DNA of 64,000 bases from a virus, in IMG/VR virus record IMGVR_UViG_3300042446_001484, positions 1 to 64,000 of that record; one strand, given 5' to 3'. Positions 14,823 to 22,375 of this stretch are shown one piece after another (position 1 is the first letter of the stretch; each line of letters opens with the position of its first letter). The notes under the pieces are model-generated. The model ran no database searches and was not told where the DNA came from. It worked only from the letters and a program-made list of their open reading frames with translations. A program made the position numbers and the translations under genes.

Positions 14823-15486
14823 TGCCAATAAAATTTAATTCGTCCTGACTTTTACCTTCCCAAGTAATTAATGGGCACGCTTTAGTATACCACGCTTTAA
14901 TCATTTCACCAATGATTTGTACGAATTTAAATCTGAGTGGATTTATAAACTTAAAAAATGTCATTAAATGTTTACCAGTTTTGTTCGCATATGTATTTGC
15001 AACCCAGATGAACCCCCATATAACGCCAACAAATACTAATATAATTAAAAGAACAACTATAATTGGTACTATACCGTGCTTTACAATTAAATTGTAACCC
15101 TGCCAAATCGCACAGGCAAATATTAATGGAACTATAACCCATCCAAATACTAACGAAAATTTATGTGATATATTATCCCATCTTTTTCTCTTTGCTAATG
15201 CTATTTTTTCTTGTTCATCAAACCACACATCCCACTCTTGTTCGGTTTTTATTTTAACCTCTCTTACTTCTTTTTTACTTTTAATGATTGTTATTTTATC
15301 AAAAAAATTAATGAGTTTATCCATAAATTTTATTGACCCTATTACAATAAGAAAAAGTGGAGATAATATGATTAAAATAACCATAGTCCAGAAATATGGA
15401 CATAAAGATTTTGGTGCGTAATCACCTACGACTGTAGAATAATACTTGTAGTGCCAACTGTTTTTGTTTAATGTTACTTGTTGCAT
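14815..15486 (-). CDS. Membrane protein with conserved phage termini (223 aa)
   Basis: The N-terminus NSWHYKYYSTVVGDYAPKSL, a Cys-Pro-Tyr-Phe motif entering the first helix, and the end ACPLITWEGKSQ are a combination I know from uncharacterised phage proteins. Three hydrophobic segments are visible (about 33-52, 108-130 and 138-162), with a charged region (60-105) between the first and second. No enzymatic motif is seen. Confidence 0.7.
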   Translation of the reverse strand: MQQVTLNKNSWHYKYYSTVVGDYAPKSLCPYFWTMVILIILSPLFLIVIGSIKFMDKLINFFDKITIIKSKKEVREVKIKTEQEWDVWFDEQEKIALAKRKRWDNISHKFSLVFGWVIVPLIFACAIWQGYNLIVKHGIVPIIVVLLIILVFVGVIWGFIWVANTYANKTGKHLMTFFKFINPLRFKFVQIIGEMIKAWYTKACPLITWEGKSQDELNFIGND

Positions 15487-15549
15487 AATTAAATTTGTTT
15501 ATGGTGTAAAATTATTATTTTTTTATTAAAAACAAAAAAAATATTATTA

Positions 15550-16221
15550 TTAATAAAATTTTCTTAGAACCTCAATAACATCCCAAGCATCTTCCAATGC
15601 ATTATGTGTCACAATGCCTTGAATATCAGCACGTTCTTTACAAGTCATTAAGTTTGGTAATGACGTATCATTCTTCCAATCAACCATTAAAATTGCTGGG
15701 TCTAATACTCTTTGACGAGTACGAATTAACTTCTGCCACCAAGGAAGTTCTTGTAAGAATAATTTATCAAAGGTTCCAAAGTTCTTACCCGCAACATTTA
15801 ATGTAATTGGTTTTGTTTTACCACCTATCGCAGGATAATCAACACCATAAATGGTGTTAACAAAATCACCAGGTCCTAATTCATACCCAAATCCATTTCC
15901 AAAAAGGAAACGATAAAATTCCGCAACCACTTCATCTTCCTTATAAAATTCATACCCAGATAATCTTCTGTATTCAGCTTGCAGTTCAGTGTGTTTGTTT
16001 GCTTCCATATACTCACTCATATAGTGAATGATTTCAGCGTTCATATCCAACGCTCTAGGTGAACCAACAATATCATTTTGAAGAACAATGGCGTTGAACT
16101 TGGGACACTCATCGAATGGTAATTTCTTTTCAGTATCTTCGATGATTGCACCGATAGATAGTACTTTGTGTTTCTCGTGGTCAAGACCTGATGTCTCGAT
16201 GTCTATTGATACGTAAATCAT
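15550..16221 (-). CDS. DEDDh 3'-5' exonuclease (DnaQ-like)
   Basis: An RNase H-like fold exonuclease with the acidic residues in order: YVSIDIETSGLD (Exo I), GKNFGTFDKLFL (Exo II) and HNALEDAWD (Exo III, the His-x4-Asp that defines the DEDDh type). At 223 residues it is free-standing. It resembles DnaQ or oligoribonuclease, with an insertion between Exo I and Exo II (KFNAIVLQNDIVGSPRALDM). It probably trims DNA or short RNA during replication or nucleotide salvage. It is followed by a small lipoprotein gene. Confidence 0.85.
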   Translation of the reverse strand: MIYVSIDIETSGLDHEKHKVLSIGAIIEDTEKKLPFDECPKFNAIVLQNDIVGSPRALDMNAEIIHYMSEYMEANKHTELQAEYRRLSGYEFYKEDEVVAEFYRFLFGNGFGYELGPGDFVNTIYGVDYPAIGGKTKPITLNVAGKNFGTFDKLFLQELPWWQKLIRTRQRVLDPAILMVDWKNDTSLPNLMTCKERADIQGIVTHNALEDAWDVIEVLRKFY

Positions 16222-16232
16222 ATTTTTTTATT

Positions 16233-16427
16233 TTAAAATTTTCTTAGTATAAACCATACTGGTGAATATCGACTTGAGCCAACATTTACTTTCTTTCTAT
16301 GTTTACTGGGTTGATATTTGTTTTGTGAAAGATTGTGATATCTCATACCACTACCAATAATATACAAACGGGGATTACAAGAAGAAAAGAATAGTGTTAT
16401 GAGAAACAAGCCAATGATTTTTTTCAT
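16233..16427 (-). CDS. Small lipoprotein (64 aa)
   Basis: MKKIIGLFLITLFFSSCNPR is a lipoprotein signal with lipobox FSSC. The short mature part is basic (KHRKKVNVGSSRYS), so it is probably membrane-anchored in the periplasm. It overlaps the methyltransferase stop by 4 bp. It is a candidate for a lysis or superinfection-exclusion lipoprotein only because of its size and place, which is weak evidence. Confidence 0.58.
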   Translation of the reverse strand: MKKIIGLFLITLFFSSCNPRLYIIGSGMRYHNLSQNKYQPSKHRKKVNVGSSRYSPVWFILRKF

Positions 16428-17452
16428 ACTGTTAATTTATCCATTTGTTGAATTACTTGAAATATATTGTATGCGATGTTAGGAACAATAGCATTACCAG
16501 ATGCCATTATTGTTTGTTTTTTCCATTTTGAAACGGCAATTCCGTCCAATTCGCTGGGAAGCCCATCATCTCCAGTACAAATCGGGGATTGAGTTGGGAA
16601 CTCTTCCCAGTTTGTGCGTAATAATCTGGGAGGGAATTGTTTTTCCCTCTGCCCGATTTCTCCAACGCTTCCAATGATCTCGCTCCCCTGAAATCTCTCG
16701 CCATTACTGTCGGTAACATTCCTCTTATCGCCATGTCCGCCAGATTCAAGCTGTGAGTTTCCCCATTGCGCGCTACTCTGCGACCCGTTGGTGATAATAT
16801 TGCGTTCGGATGTTCTATCTCCTGTGTTGTTGGCGTCGGTAGTAGCCCCAACTTCTTCATCGTCGGTTGATAACCACTCATAATCTCCTGTGCTAAGGTC
16901 CCACTGTTCCCCGAAACTGGATTGGATTTTCCGCTTGAAACTTCCCCATCCATTTTTGTTGGTGTTTTTAGAAGCCACGATCCAGATTCTATCTCTTTTG
17001 TGCGGAGCACCGACACCTGCAGCTGGAACAATAATCGGTTGTACTTGGTAACCTTCGTTTTCCAGGTCAAGACACACCTCTTCGAGGACCAATCCTTCAT
17101 TCCAACTAGTGAGGCCAAAAACATTTTCGCCCACGACGTAATCTGGGTTGATTTGTCTAATACCTTCAAGCATGAAAGGCCAGAGGTGACGATCGTCTTC
17201 CTTACCAAGTCGCTTACCCGCGATTGAATATGGTTGACATGGGAATCCTCCACTAATAACTCGGACTTTATTTCTATATTTTTCAAAATTTGCTGTTTTT
17301 ATGTTTTCAAATAATTCCGCATCCGGCCAATAATGATTTAAAACTTTTTGACAGAAGGGCTCAATTTCGCAATGAAATTTATTTTCCCACCCAACCCATT
17401 CAGCGGCTAAATCAAAGCCACCTATACCACTAAAAAACGATCCATGTGTCAT
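16424..17452 (-). CDS. Dcm-type C5-cytosine DNA methyltransferase
   Basis: A full-length C5 methyltransferase (342 aa): motif I HGSFFSGIGGFDLAAEW, motif IV GGFPCQPYSIAG with the catalytic Cys, motif VI VVGENVFGL, motif VIII HKRDRIWIVAS, and motif X GNAIVPNIAYNIF at the C-terminus. The Gly/Asn/Ser-rich middle (residues 165-270) is the variable target-recognition part. A second long frame overlaps it at 16507-17286 and also looks like real protein. The stop overlaps the lipoprotein start and the start overlaps the receiver-domain gene, so the operon is tight. It probably shields phage DNA from host nucleases. Confidence 0.92.
   Translation of the reverse strand: MTHGSFFSGIGGFDLAAEWVGWENKFHCEIEPFCQKVLNHYWPDAELFENIKTANFEKYRNKVRVISGGFPCQPYSIAGKRLGKEDDRHLWPFMLEGIRQINPDYVVGENVFGLTSWNEGLVLEEVCLDLENEGYQVQPIIVPAAGVGAPHKRDRIWIVASKNTNKNGWGSFKRKIQSSFGEQWDLSTGDYEWLSTDDEEVGATTDANNTGDRTSERNIITNGSQSSAQWGNSQLESGGHGDKRNVTDSNGERFQGSEIIGSVGEIGQREKQFPPRLLRTNWEEFPTQSPICTGDDGLPSELDGIAVSKWKKQTIMASGNAIVPNIAYNIFQVIQQMDKLTV
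16507..17286 (-). CDS. Overlapping +1-frame protein inside the Dcm gene
   Basis: A 259-codon frame lies entirely within the methyltransferase gene, shifted by one base. It is not a random shadow: SSKRCVLTWKTKVTKYNRLL, LLPTPTTQEIEHPN, LPTVMARDFRGA and LNPRFVLEMMGFPANWTELP match, from memory, a protein type repeatedly seen within or beside Dcm genes of phages and prophages ('CVLTWKLK...', 'LPTP...', 'MGFPxxWTxLPF'). The first 75 residues are less typical, so the real start may be later or expression may use frameshifting. The stretch is GC-richer than its surroundings, as expected under double constraint. Function unknown; perhaps a companion of the methyltransferase. Confidence 0.6.
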   Translation of the reverse strand: MKNIEIKSELLVEDSHVNHIQSRVSDLVRKTIVTSGLSCLKVLDKSTQITSWAKMFLASLVGMKDWSSKRCVLTWKTKVTKYNRLLFQLQVSVLRTKEIESGSWLLKTPTKMDGEVSSGKSNPVSGNSGTLAQEIMSGYQPTMKKLGLLPTPTTQEIEHPNAILSPTGRRVARNGETHSLNLADMAIRGMLPTVMARDFRGARSLEALEKSGRGKNNSLPDYYAQTGKSSQLNPRFVLEMMGFPANWTELPFQNGKNKQ

Positions 17453-17943
17453 TATTCTTCTGTTTTGGTTCTATCCCATTTTGCTTTTCTAGCTTCAGGG
17501 GATAAGTATAAGGATTCATCAACTGTGTGTGGCGTACTTGCTTGTATACATGTTTGAGGGGTTCTGCAATTCTTAAAGTAATTGTTAATATACCCCATCA
17601 TATTAGCGCTACCGATTGGATTTGCGGAGTGAACATATATTTGAGGAAGTGGTATTCCCGTTTCCATACTTTTACTCACAAGGTATTTGCAAGCATCATA
17701 TCCGGTTTTCTCCTCAATATTACTATACTCTAAAACATAATTCTTTTTTACATTGTTGTAATATTCAATCATAGCCGTCTCACCAAGATCATGATCCAAT
17801 GAGATAACTTCAATGTTATCCAATCCATGTTCATTAATGATATCAACAAATTCCTTGTAATTTCTTACAACAATCCAATTATTGGATGTAGGTGTTCGAA
17901 TATCATCCAAATAAACATATATTTTGTCTATTTTTTCTATCAT
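17452..17943 (-). CDS. Cyclic-phosphate processing receiver-domain protein (cREC)
   Basis: A receiver-like fold with the acidic pair early (YVYLDDIRTP), VRNYKEFVDIINEHGL, ISLDHDLGE in place of the phospho-acceptor strand, TGYDACKYLV, and YVHSANPIGSANMMGYI at the end. This set matches the cREC_REC family, predicted from comparative genomics to act on cyclic-phosphate ends in RNA repair and conflict systems. The C-terminal 35 residues are extra. It is co-transcribed with the Dcm gene (start and stop share one base). Confidence 0.78.
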   Translation of the reverse strand: MIEKIDKIYVYLDDIRTPTSNNWIVVRNYKEFVDIINEHGLDNIEVISLDHDLGETAMIEYYNNVKKNYVLEYSNIEEKTGYDACKYLVSKSMETGIPLPQIYVHSANPIGSANMMGYINNYFKNCRTPQTCIQASTPHTVDESLYLSPEARKAKWDRTKTEE

Positions 17944-17988
17944 TTGACTAATATATAGGAAAATACTTTAAAAAACAAAAATGTTGTG

Positions 17989-17996
17989 ATATTTAT
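17989..17996 (+). promoter_or_regulatory. ATATTTAT element, putative late promoter
   Basis: It lies 6 nt before the ATG at 18003 in a 59-bp divergent intergenic region. It is the only plus-strand signal there, and the gene stands alone on this strand, so a promoter is required in this interval. Confidence 0.58.
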
Positions 17997-18002
17997 ATTA
18001 TT

Positions 18003-18446
18003 ATGGGCAAAAAAATCATTTTAACAGAAGAGCAAGTAATGAATTTGGTGGGTAAAATTCATTTAAATGAAGCTAAATTAGCATGTCATTATACCGATTT
18101 CAACGATTTAGTTGAATATCTAGGCGGAAAATCGTCCAAGAAAATTGGACACAATACTTTTGTTGAACAAATTGATGAGTTTACAATCGGTATAAAATAC
18201 CACAGAACATATATTGTTAAGATGGACCCAACTGGTGTTTTAACTGTTAGCACTGGTGGTTGGGAAACAAGGACAACTAAAGACAGATTAAATCAATTTT
18301 TAGGTTGTCGTAATGTTTACATCTTCCAGAAAAAAGGTGATTGGTTTATTGCCGGCACTAACGAAACATTACCATATCAAGATGGTATGTTAGTACTTTC
18401 TGATGGGCACGTTTCAGCCCCAGTTAAGGGACGATTAAGTTATTAA
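18003..18446 (+). CDS. Phage protein with putative capsid-targeting N-terminus (147 aa)
   Basis: It begins MGKKIILTEEQVMNLVGKIH and reaches LNE (21-23) followed by Ala, a good match to the (L/I)xE|A sites cleaved by T4-type prohead proteases. The mature part includes GIKYHRTYIVKMDPTG followed by VLTVSTGGWETRTTKDRLNQ. The 'T.GW.TRTTK.R.N' pattern is common in uncharacterised phage proteins that act on or bind nucleotide-like ligands, though its role is unproven. It is isolated on the plus strand between minus-strand genes and overlaps the next gene's stop by 4 bp, tail to tail. Confidence 0.8.
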   Translation: MGKKIILTEEQVMNLVGKIHLNEAKLACHYTDFNDLVEYLGGKSSKKIGHNTFVEQIDEFTIGIKYHRTYIVKMDPTGVLTVSTGGWETRTTKDRLNQFLGCRNVYIFQKKGDWFIAGTNETLPYQDGMLVLSDGHVSAPVKGRLSY

Positions 18447-19999
18447 GAACGAGCAGCTAATTGCTTTATTTCATTTGTTCTTAAGTTAATCTTCCAGAAA
18501 GACCCGTCACGTTTTTTACCAATTAATATTAATTTATCTCTATCCATTGGACTATAGTTTAATGCAATGTAATCTGGTTCAACAATGAATTCGTTTTGGC
18601 TGTTAACCATTCCCCATTCACCACTTTCATCGTCAATTCTAACTAAAGCATTACCTTCACTATCAAATGTTGAGAAGTCAGAGTATTGATTTAAAAAATC
18701 AACAACATTGGTACATCTTAATATTTTCTTTCTTAATCTAGGTGTGGATAATAAATCAGCTAACTCGCTTTCCCACTTTCTAAAACCTTTATCAATTAAT
18801 GGGCAGAACTGTTGGTAAACGTTAATGAACTCCATACTAATTCTTCTAAGAATACCTTTAAACTTACTAGTGGTAGGTATTAATTCTTCAAAACCTTCAT
18901 CGGTGTTCATATAATTAATAAGACGCTCACCATATATCTTCATAAATATTTTCTTTGCCTCCTCAGTTGGTAACACGTTTTCACTAGTATCAAATGCATT
19001 AAATAATGTTTGCATTTCTACATCATATTTTGCAATAAATTCTGGGTCATATTCAGATAAACGCATTAAAGCTAACGCGATAAGGAATGTGTAGTTGTTT
19101 ATATTTAATTCACCAGAACGAATGGCTGCAATAATCTCCGGCCAAGTGTTTTCATTTTCAATATCATATTTCAATGATGGGTTACTAGCATAAACATCTC
19201 TTCTTTGTTCGTCAGTTAAATCTGCTAAATGGAAGTTATCTTGGTATCTATGAACACCACTAGAACTTAATTTGTTAACTGGATATATTGTGTTCTTTAA
19301 GAAATCAACAATGTATCTATGGTATCTTGATGATGGTTTACTATTAGCTCTCCCATGAAAATCATATAAAATACCTTGATCATAATCTATGGTCACATGT
19401 GATTCACCATTACCATTTGACGTAATCTCTCTCAATGATAATAAAACACCGTGAGAAGCTCTACCACAATGAGCCATTCTAGCTTTTTCATCTGAACATT
19501 CTCTAGTTCCTAAGTTAGCCCAATAAAAACCAATACCTCTACTATCTCTATAGTCAATAAATATTTCATTGGTTTCGTTGAAATTAATTTGAACTTCCAC
19601 GCTTAAACTATTGTGCCAATCAGTTGCACCTTCTAAAGCATTACGGTAGTTGTAGTTTCTTAAATTAACAGTGCCATTAGTACCTCTTAACCAGTCCATT
19701 ATATATCTGAAATTTGGCATCATCTCTGACCAAAATCTCTCGTTTTGTGGTGAATGTTCGTTTATCCTTCCAATAACCATTGTTCTATGTTCAGCATCAT
19801 CCATCTCAGATAGTTTTGGAACTTGTTGTAACATTTCTTTTAGATATGCGTCAGCAATCCAAACAGATACCTTGTCACTTATACGGTGAAATGCATCTGC
19901 CCATGCCTGGTTAAAACCAAGTGAACTCATTATGACACTTCTTTTGTCGGCTTCAAGGATTAACCTTTGATATTGTTGTTCTGATAGTATTAATCTCAT
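18443..19999 (-). CDS. Large tagged protein with a divergent PcfJ-like segment (518 aa)
   Basis: The N-terminus MRLILSEQQYQRLILEADKR carries the shared tag, and ILE (14-16) before Ala is a candidate prohead-protease site. In the middle (about residues 160-235) ARMAHCGRASHGVLLSLRE, SHVTIDYDQGILYDF and HGRANSKPSSRYHRYIV follow the PcfJ pattern 'HC...SLR...v...y..g....rg..N..p'. Near the C-terminus GEWGMVNSQNEFIVEPDY resembles one WG repeat. It overlaps the stop of the tagged lysin gene by 1 base, so it is co-transcribed from the promoter at 21495. I infer a protein packaged in the head; the activity is unknown. Confidence 0.75.
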   Translation of the reverse strand: MRLILSEQQYQRLILEADKRSVIMSSLGFNQAWADAFHRISDKVSVWIADAYLKEMLQQVPKLSEMDDAEHRTMVIGRINEHSPQNERFWSEMMPNFRYIMDWLRGTNGTVNLRNYNYRNALEGATDWHNSLSVEVQINFNETNEIFIDYRDSRGIGFYWANLGTRECSDEKARMAHCGRASHGVLLSLREITSNGNGESHVTIDYDQGILYDFHGRANSKPSSRYHRYIVDFLKNTIYPVNKLSSSGVHRYQDNFHLADLTDEQRRDVYASNPSLKYDIENENTWPEIIAAIRSGELNINNYTFLIALALMRLSEYDPEFIAKYDVEMQTLFNAFDTSENVLPTEEAKKIFMKIYGERLINYMNTDEGFEELIPTTSKFKGILRRISMEFINVYQQFCPLIDKGFRKWESELADLLSTPRLRKKILRCTNVVDFLNQYSDFSTFDSEGNALVRIDDESGEWGMVNSQNEFIVEPDYIALNYSPMDRDKLILIGKKRDGSFWKINLRTNEIKQLAARS

Positions 20000-21489
20000 T
20001 ATACGGCTAATTCTTTGTAAATTGATTCATTTTTCTTTCTTATGCTAGCGATTAAACTTGTAAGTGCTCTTTCGTAGCCGGCGTCCGCATATGCAGATCC
20101 TTCATCGTTTTTAAAGTCCATAATCAAATTACTAGCAGTTTTACCATTCGTCATGTATCTTCTAGCAATTAATGAATAGTAGATATCAATACCTGCTTGG
20201 TAAGTTGGTTGTGGATTACTGATTGTTTTGTTTTGACCAACGTTAAACGGATTCTTGGTTCTATGTGGTTTGTTAGTATAATCGGTAGCTAACCCACCTT
20301 CAACAGTAATTTGAGCTAACGCTAATTCTGGTGGAACATACTTTCTATATTTCTCCATAGCCATTTTTGCACCGTCAGCCATCATTGTTCCAGTGATTGG
20401 TCCTGATGGGTTTCTTGTTGCAATATAGTTATCGCATATTTTTCTATAAGCACTATAACCTTCTGGTGTTGTTAAATCTAAGTCGGTGAAAACTTCATTG
20501 CCACCAGTTACTTTTGCAGGGTCAACATGTGTTTTTAATGTTTCTCTTGTAACCAAATTCCCGGCTTGTAATTTACTAATCATGGTCTTAACCATATCAA
20601 CAGTAATTATTGCAACAGCGGCACCTCCAACAGCAGCAGATGCAACATCTACAGGTCCATCGCTAGCTTCGCCGTTGTTAGAAACGTGTAAATGGTTATA
20701 GTGATTACCACCAATATATGTCTGCCACAATACGGCTTTTTGATTACCTTTTTCTTTGTTCCAAACGTAGCCCATAGAAACCAAAGCGTCTTTTAATTTG
20801 TCACCGTCGGTTTTAAATGAACCACAATCATATTCTGGTCCCTTAGCACTACAAACTTTACCATTTAAATAACCAATATCTACCGCAATGTTTTTGGTGT
20901 GTCTACTCACATTTCCGGTTGTTGTTAAATAACTGTGACCAGTATTTGCTGTTGTTACCTTTGCAACCACATTAACACTTGATGCTGCAGTTTGAATATC
21001 ATCTAATAATGCTTGACTAAGATTGTCGCCACTAGATTTTGATGAGAATTTTAAGTTTGAATAGTTTGTTGACCCAGCGTTAATGAACCCTTCGTTCAAT
21101 GAAATGTCCGCTATATTATTATCTTCTTTGAATTTATTTACCGCTTCTGCTGTTTCTGGTCCAAATAAACCATCCACACCAAATCTAGGTAATTTATAAT
21201 CTAATAAAATTAAACCTATTTGAACCGCTTCAACACTTTCTTGAAACTTAAAACCACCGCGTTGTTGCTGGTCGATTGGTCCACTAATTGCTTCCAATTT
21301 GTTGTAATAACTATCAACATCAACATCTAATTTATCCGCTTTTTTAGGGTCATCAAATAGTTTTTCTACTTGATTTATCTTATCTTTGGTCCAAGATAGT
21401 ATTTTATCCAAAATTTCCTTACCATCATTCTCGTTTAAAGATGATTTAAGGACCTTTTTTAATTGGTTTTCTGATATTATTACTCTCAT
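19999..21489 (-). CDS. Tagged multidomain peptidoglycan hydrolase (496 aa)
   Basis: Tag MRVIISENQLKKVLKSSLNE ends in an LNE site (18-20). Next comes a peptidoglycan-binding repeat (about 90-130; VDGLFGPETAEAVNKFKEDN). An M15-like or VanY-like peptidase region follows (about 165-275), with zinc-ligand candidates in RHTKNIAVDIGYLNGK and NHYNHLHVSN. A C-terminal lysozyme or glucosaminidase-like domain (about 355-480; PPELALAQITVEGGLATDYT, HRTKNPFNVGQ) completes it. It combines wall binding with two cleavage activities. The capsid-style tag suggests it travels inside the head or is matured with it, unlike an ordinary endolysin, and could aid DNA entry or lysis. It is preceded by ATATTTAT. Confidence 0.82.
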   Translation of the reverse strand: MRVIISENQLKKVLKSSLNENDGKEILDKILSWTKDKINQVEKLFDDPKKADKLDVDVDSYYNKLEAISGPIDQQQRGGFKFQESVEAVQIGLILLDYKLPRFGVDGLFGPETAEAVNKFKEDNNIADISLNEGFINAGSTNYSNLKFSSKSSGDNLSQALLDDIQTAASSVNVVAKVTTANTGHSYLTTTGNVSRHTKNIAVDIGYLNGKVCSAKGPEYDCGSFKTDGDKLKDALVSMGYVWNKEKGNQKAVLWQTYIGGNHYNHLHVSNNGEASDGPVDVASAAVGGAAVAIITVDMVKTMISKLQAGNLVTRETLKTHVDPAKVTGGNEVFTDLDLTTPEGYSAYRKICDNYIATRNPSGPITGTMMADGAKMAMEKYRKYVPPELALAQITVEGGLATDYTNKPHRTKNPFNVGQNKTISNPQPTYQAGIDIYYSLIARRYMTNGKTASNLIMDFKNDEGSAYADAGYERALTSLIASIRKKNESIYKELAV

Positions 21490-21494
21490 AGTAT

Positions 21495-21502
21495 ATAAAT
21501 AT
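21495..21502 (-). promoter_or_regulatory. ATATTTAT element, putative late promoter
   Basis: It lies 5 nt before the ATG at 21489, in the 34-bp divergent gap shared with the plus-strand SGNH gene at 21524. It would drive the tagged lysin and the tagged 518-aa protein together. Confidence 0.55.
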
Positions 21503-21523
21503 GACCAAAGATATATATGTTAT

Positions 21524-22213
21524 ATGAAAAATCTAGTTTTTTTTGGAGATTCCCACACAGCTAGGAGTGGTTTCTTTAGTTCATTTACAAAAACAAAAAA
21601 CCATTTAGCCGGACATAGTGGTGCTGGACCATATAAAATTATGGAAGATGTTTATGATTTTATATGTGATTCGGATAAACCATTCCATACAGAAGTAAAA
21701 GATACAGTATTGGTTATCCAATATTCTTATATTTCACGTTTATATTTACCAATTGGTGAAAATAAATTGAGATTTGATGGTAACTTCCATTCACCACCTA
21801 ATGAATACTGTGAATTTGGATTGGAATTTACAGATAAAACATTGGGAGGGTTTTATCAATATTACATAATGAACATATATGATGAAGAAGTGTATCTTAA
21901 AAAATTTATGAAGGATGTTGAAATTTTTAACGCTTATATTGAGAAGAAAGGATATAAATATATAAACTATCTTTGGGATTCATTATGTGTTGAGGAAACA
22001 CTGATAAAAAGAAAAGATAATATTCTATATGATAAATTAAAAGAACTTAATTTTATCGAATTTGAACCTAGACAATTTTTATTTGGTAGAATTGCTGAAG
22101 AAAAGAAATTAAGGATTTGTGATGGCTCCGATATAAACGATCAACACTTATCGCCATATGGTAATAGTGTTCTAAAAGAATATCTAGAAAAAGAAATTGA
22201 TTTAATTACATGA
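21524..22213 (+). CDS. SGNH-hydrolase-like protein
   Basis: The N-terminus MKNLVFFGDSHTARSGFFSS contains the block I 'GDSH' nucleophile motif, and INDQHLSPYGNSVLKEYL near the end supplies the block V Asp-x-x-His. This fold includes esterases, lipases and carbohydrate O-acetyl-esterases. At 229 residues the length is normal for one domain. In-frame sequence upstream encodes 46 more residues but overlaps the lysin gene on the other strand, so the start at 21524 is preferred. Two other SGNH-like genes (57438, 62773) are in the sugar-modification cluster, suggesting action on an acyl group of a glycan. Confidence 0.8.
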   Translation: MKNLVFFGDSHTARSGFFSSFTKTKNHLAGHSGAGPYKIMEDVYDFICDSDKPFHTEVKDTVLVIQYSYISRLYLPIGENKLRFDGNFHSPPNEYCEFGLEFTDKTLGGFYQYYIMNIYDEEVYLKKFMKDVEIFNAYIEKKGYKYINYLWDSLCVEETLIKRKDNILYDKLKELNFIEFEPRQFLFGRIAEEKKLRICDGSDINDQHLSPYGNSVLKEYLEKEIDLIT

Positions 22214-22370
22214 TTTGATTCTTGTCATTATCGTCATCACCCCAATTTAAAAAATCTTCTCCCTTATAATCGGGATGGTTTTCTTTCATATAGTCAATAC
22301 CGACAACCCATCTCCAAGAGATGAACCCGACGATGATAAACATAATAGCAAATGGTAGAATATATTCCAT
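22206..22370 (-). CDS. 54-aa membrane protein
   Basis: MEYILPFAIMFIIVGFISWR begins a single membrane helix, followed by a charged cytoplasmic tail (VGIDYMKENHPDYKGEDFLN) ending in Asp/Asn-rich sequence. It overlaps the plus-strand SGNH gene tail to tail by 8 bp. No family is recognised. Confidence 0.58.
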   Translation of the reverse strand: MEYILPFAIMFIIVGFISWRWVVGIDYMKENHPDYKGEDFLNWGDDDNDKNQIM

Positions 22371-22375
22371 ATAAT

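Noticed and set aside
16922-17227. Plus-strand frame opposite the Dcm gene
   Set aside because: A simple antisense opening in a region already constrained by two minus-strand frames; no recognisable protein features.
4071-21489. The shared N-terminal tag considered as a Sec signal peptide
   Set aside because: It is amphipathic with Glu and Gln inside, lacks a continuous hydrophobic core, and the proteins differ from the clearly secreted ones at 10531 and 31325.
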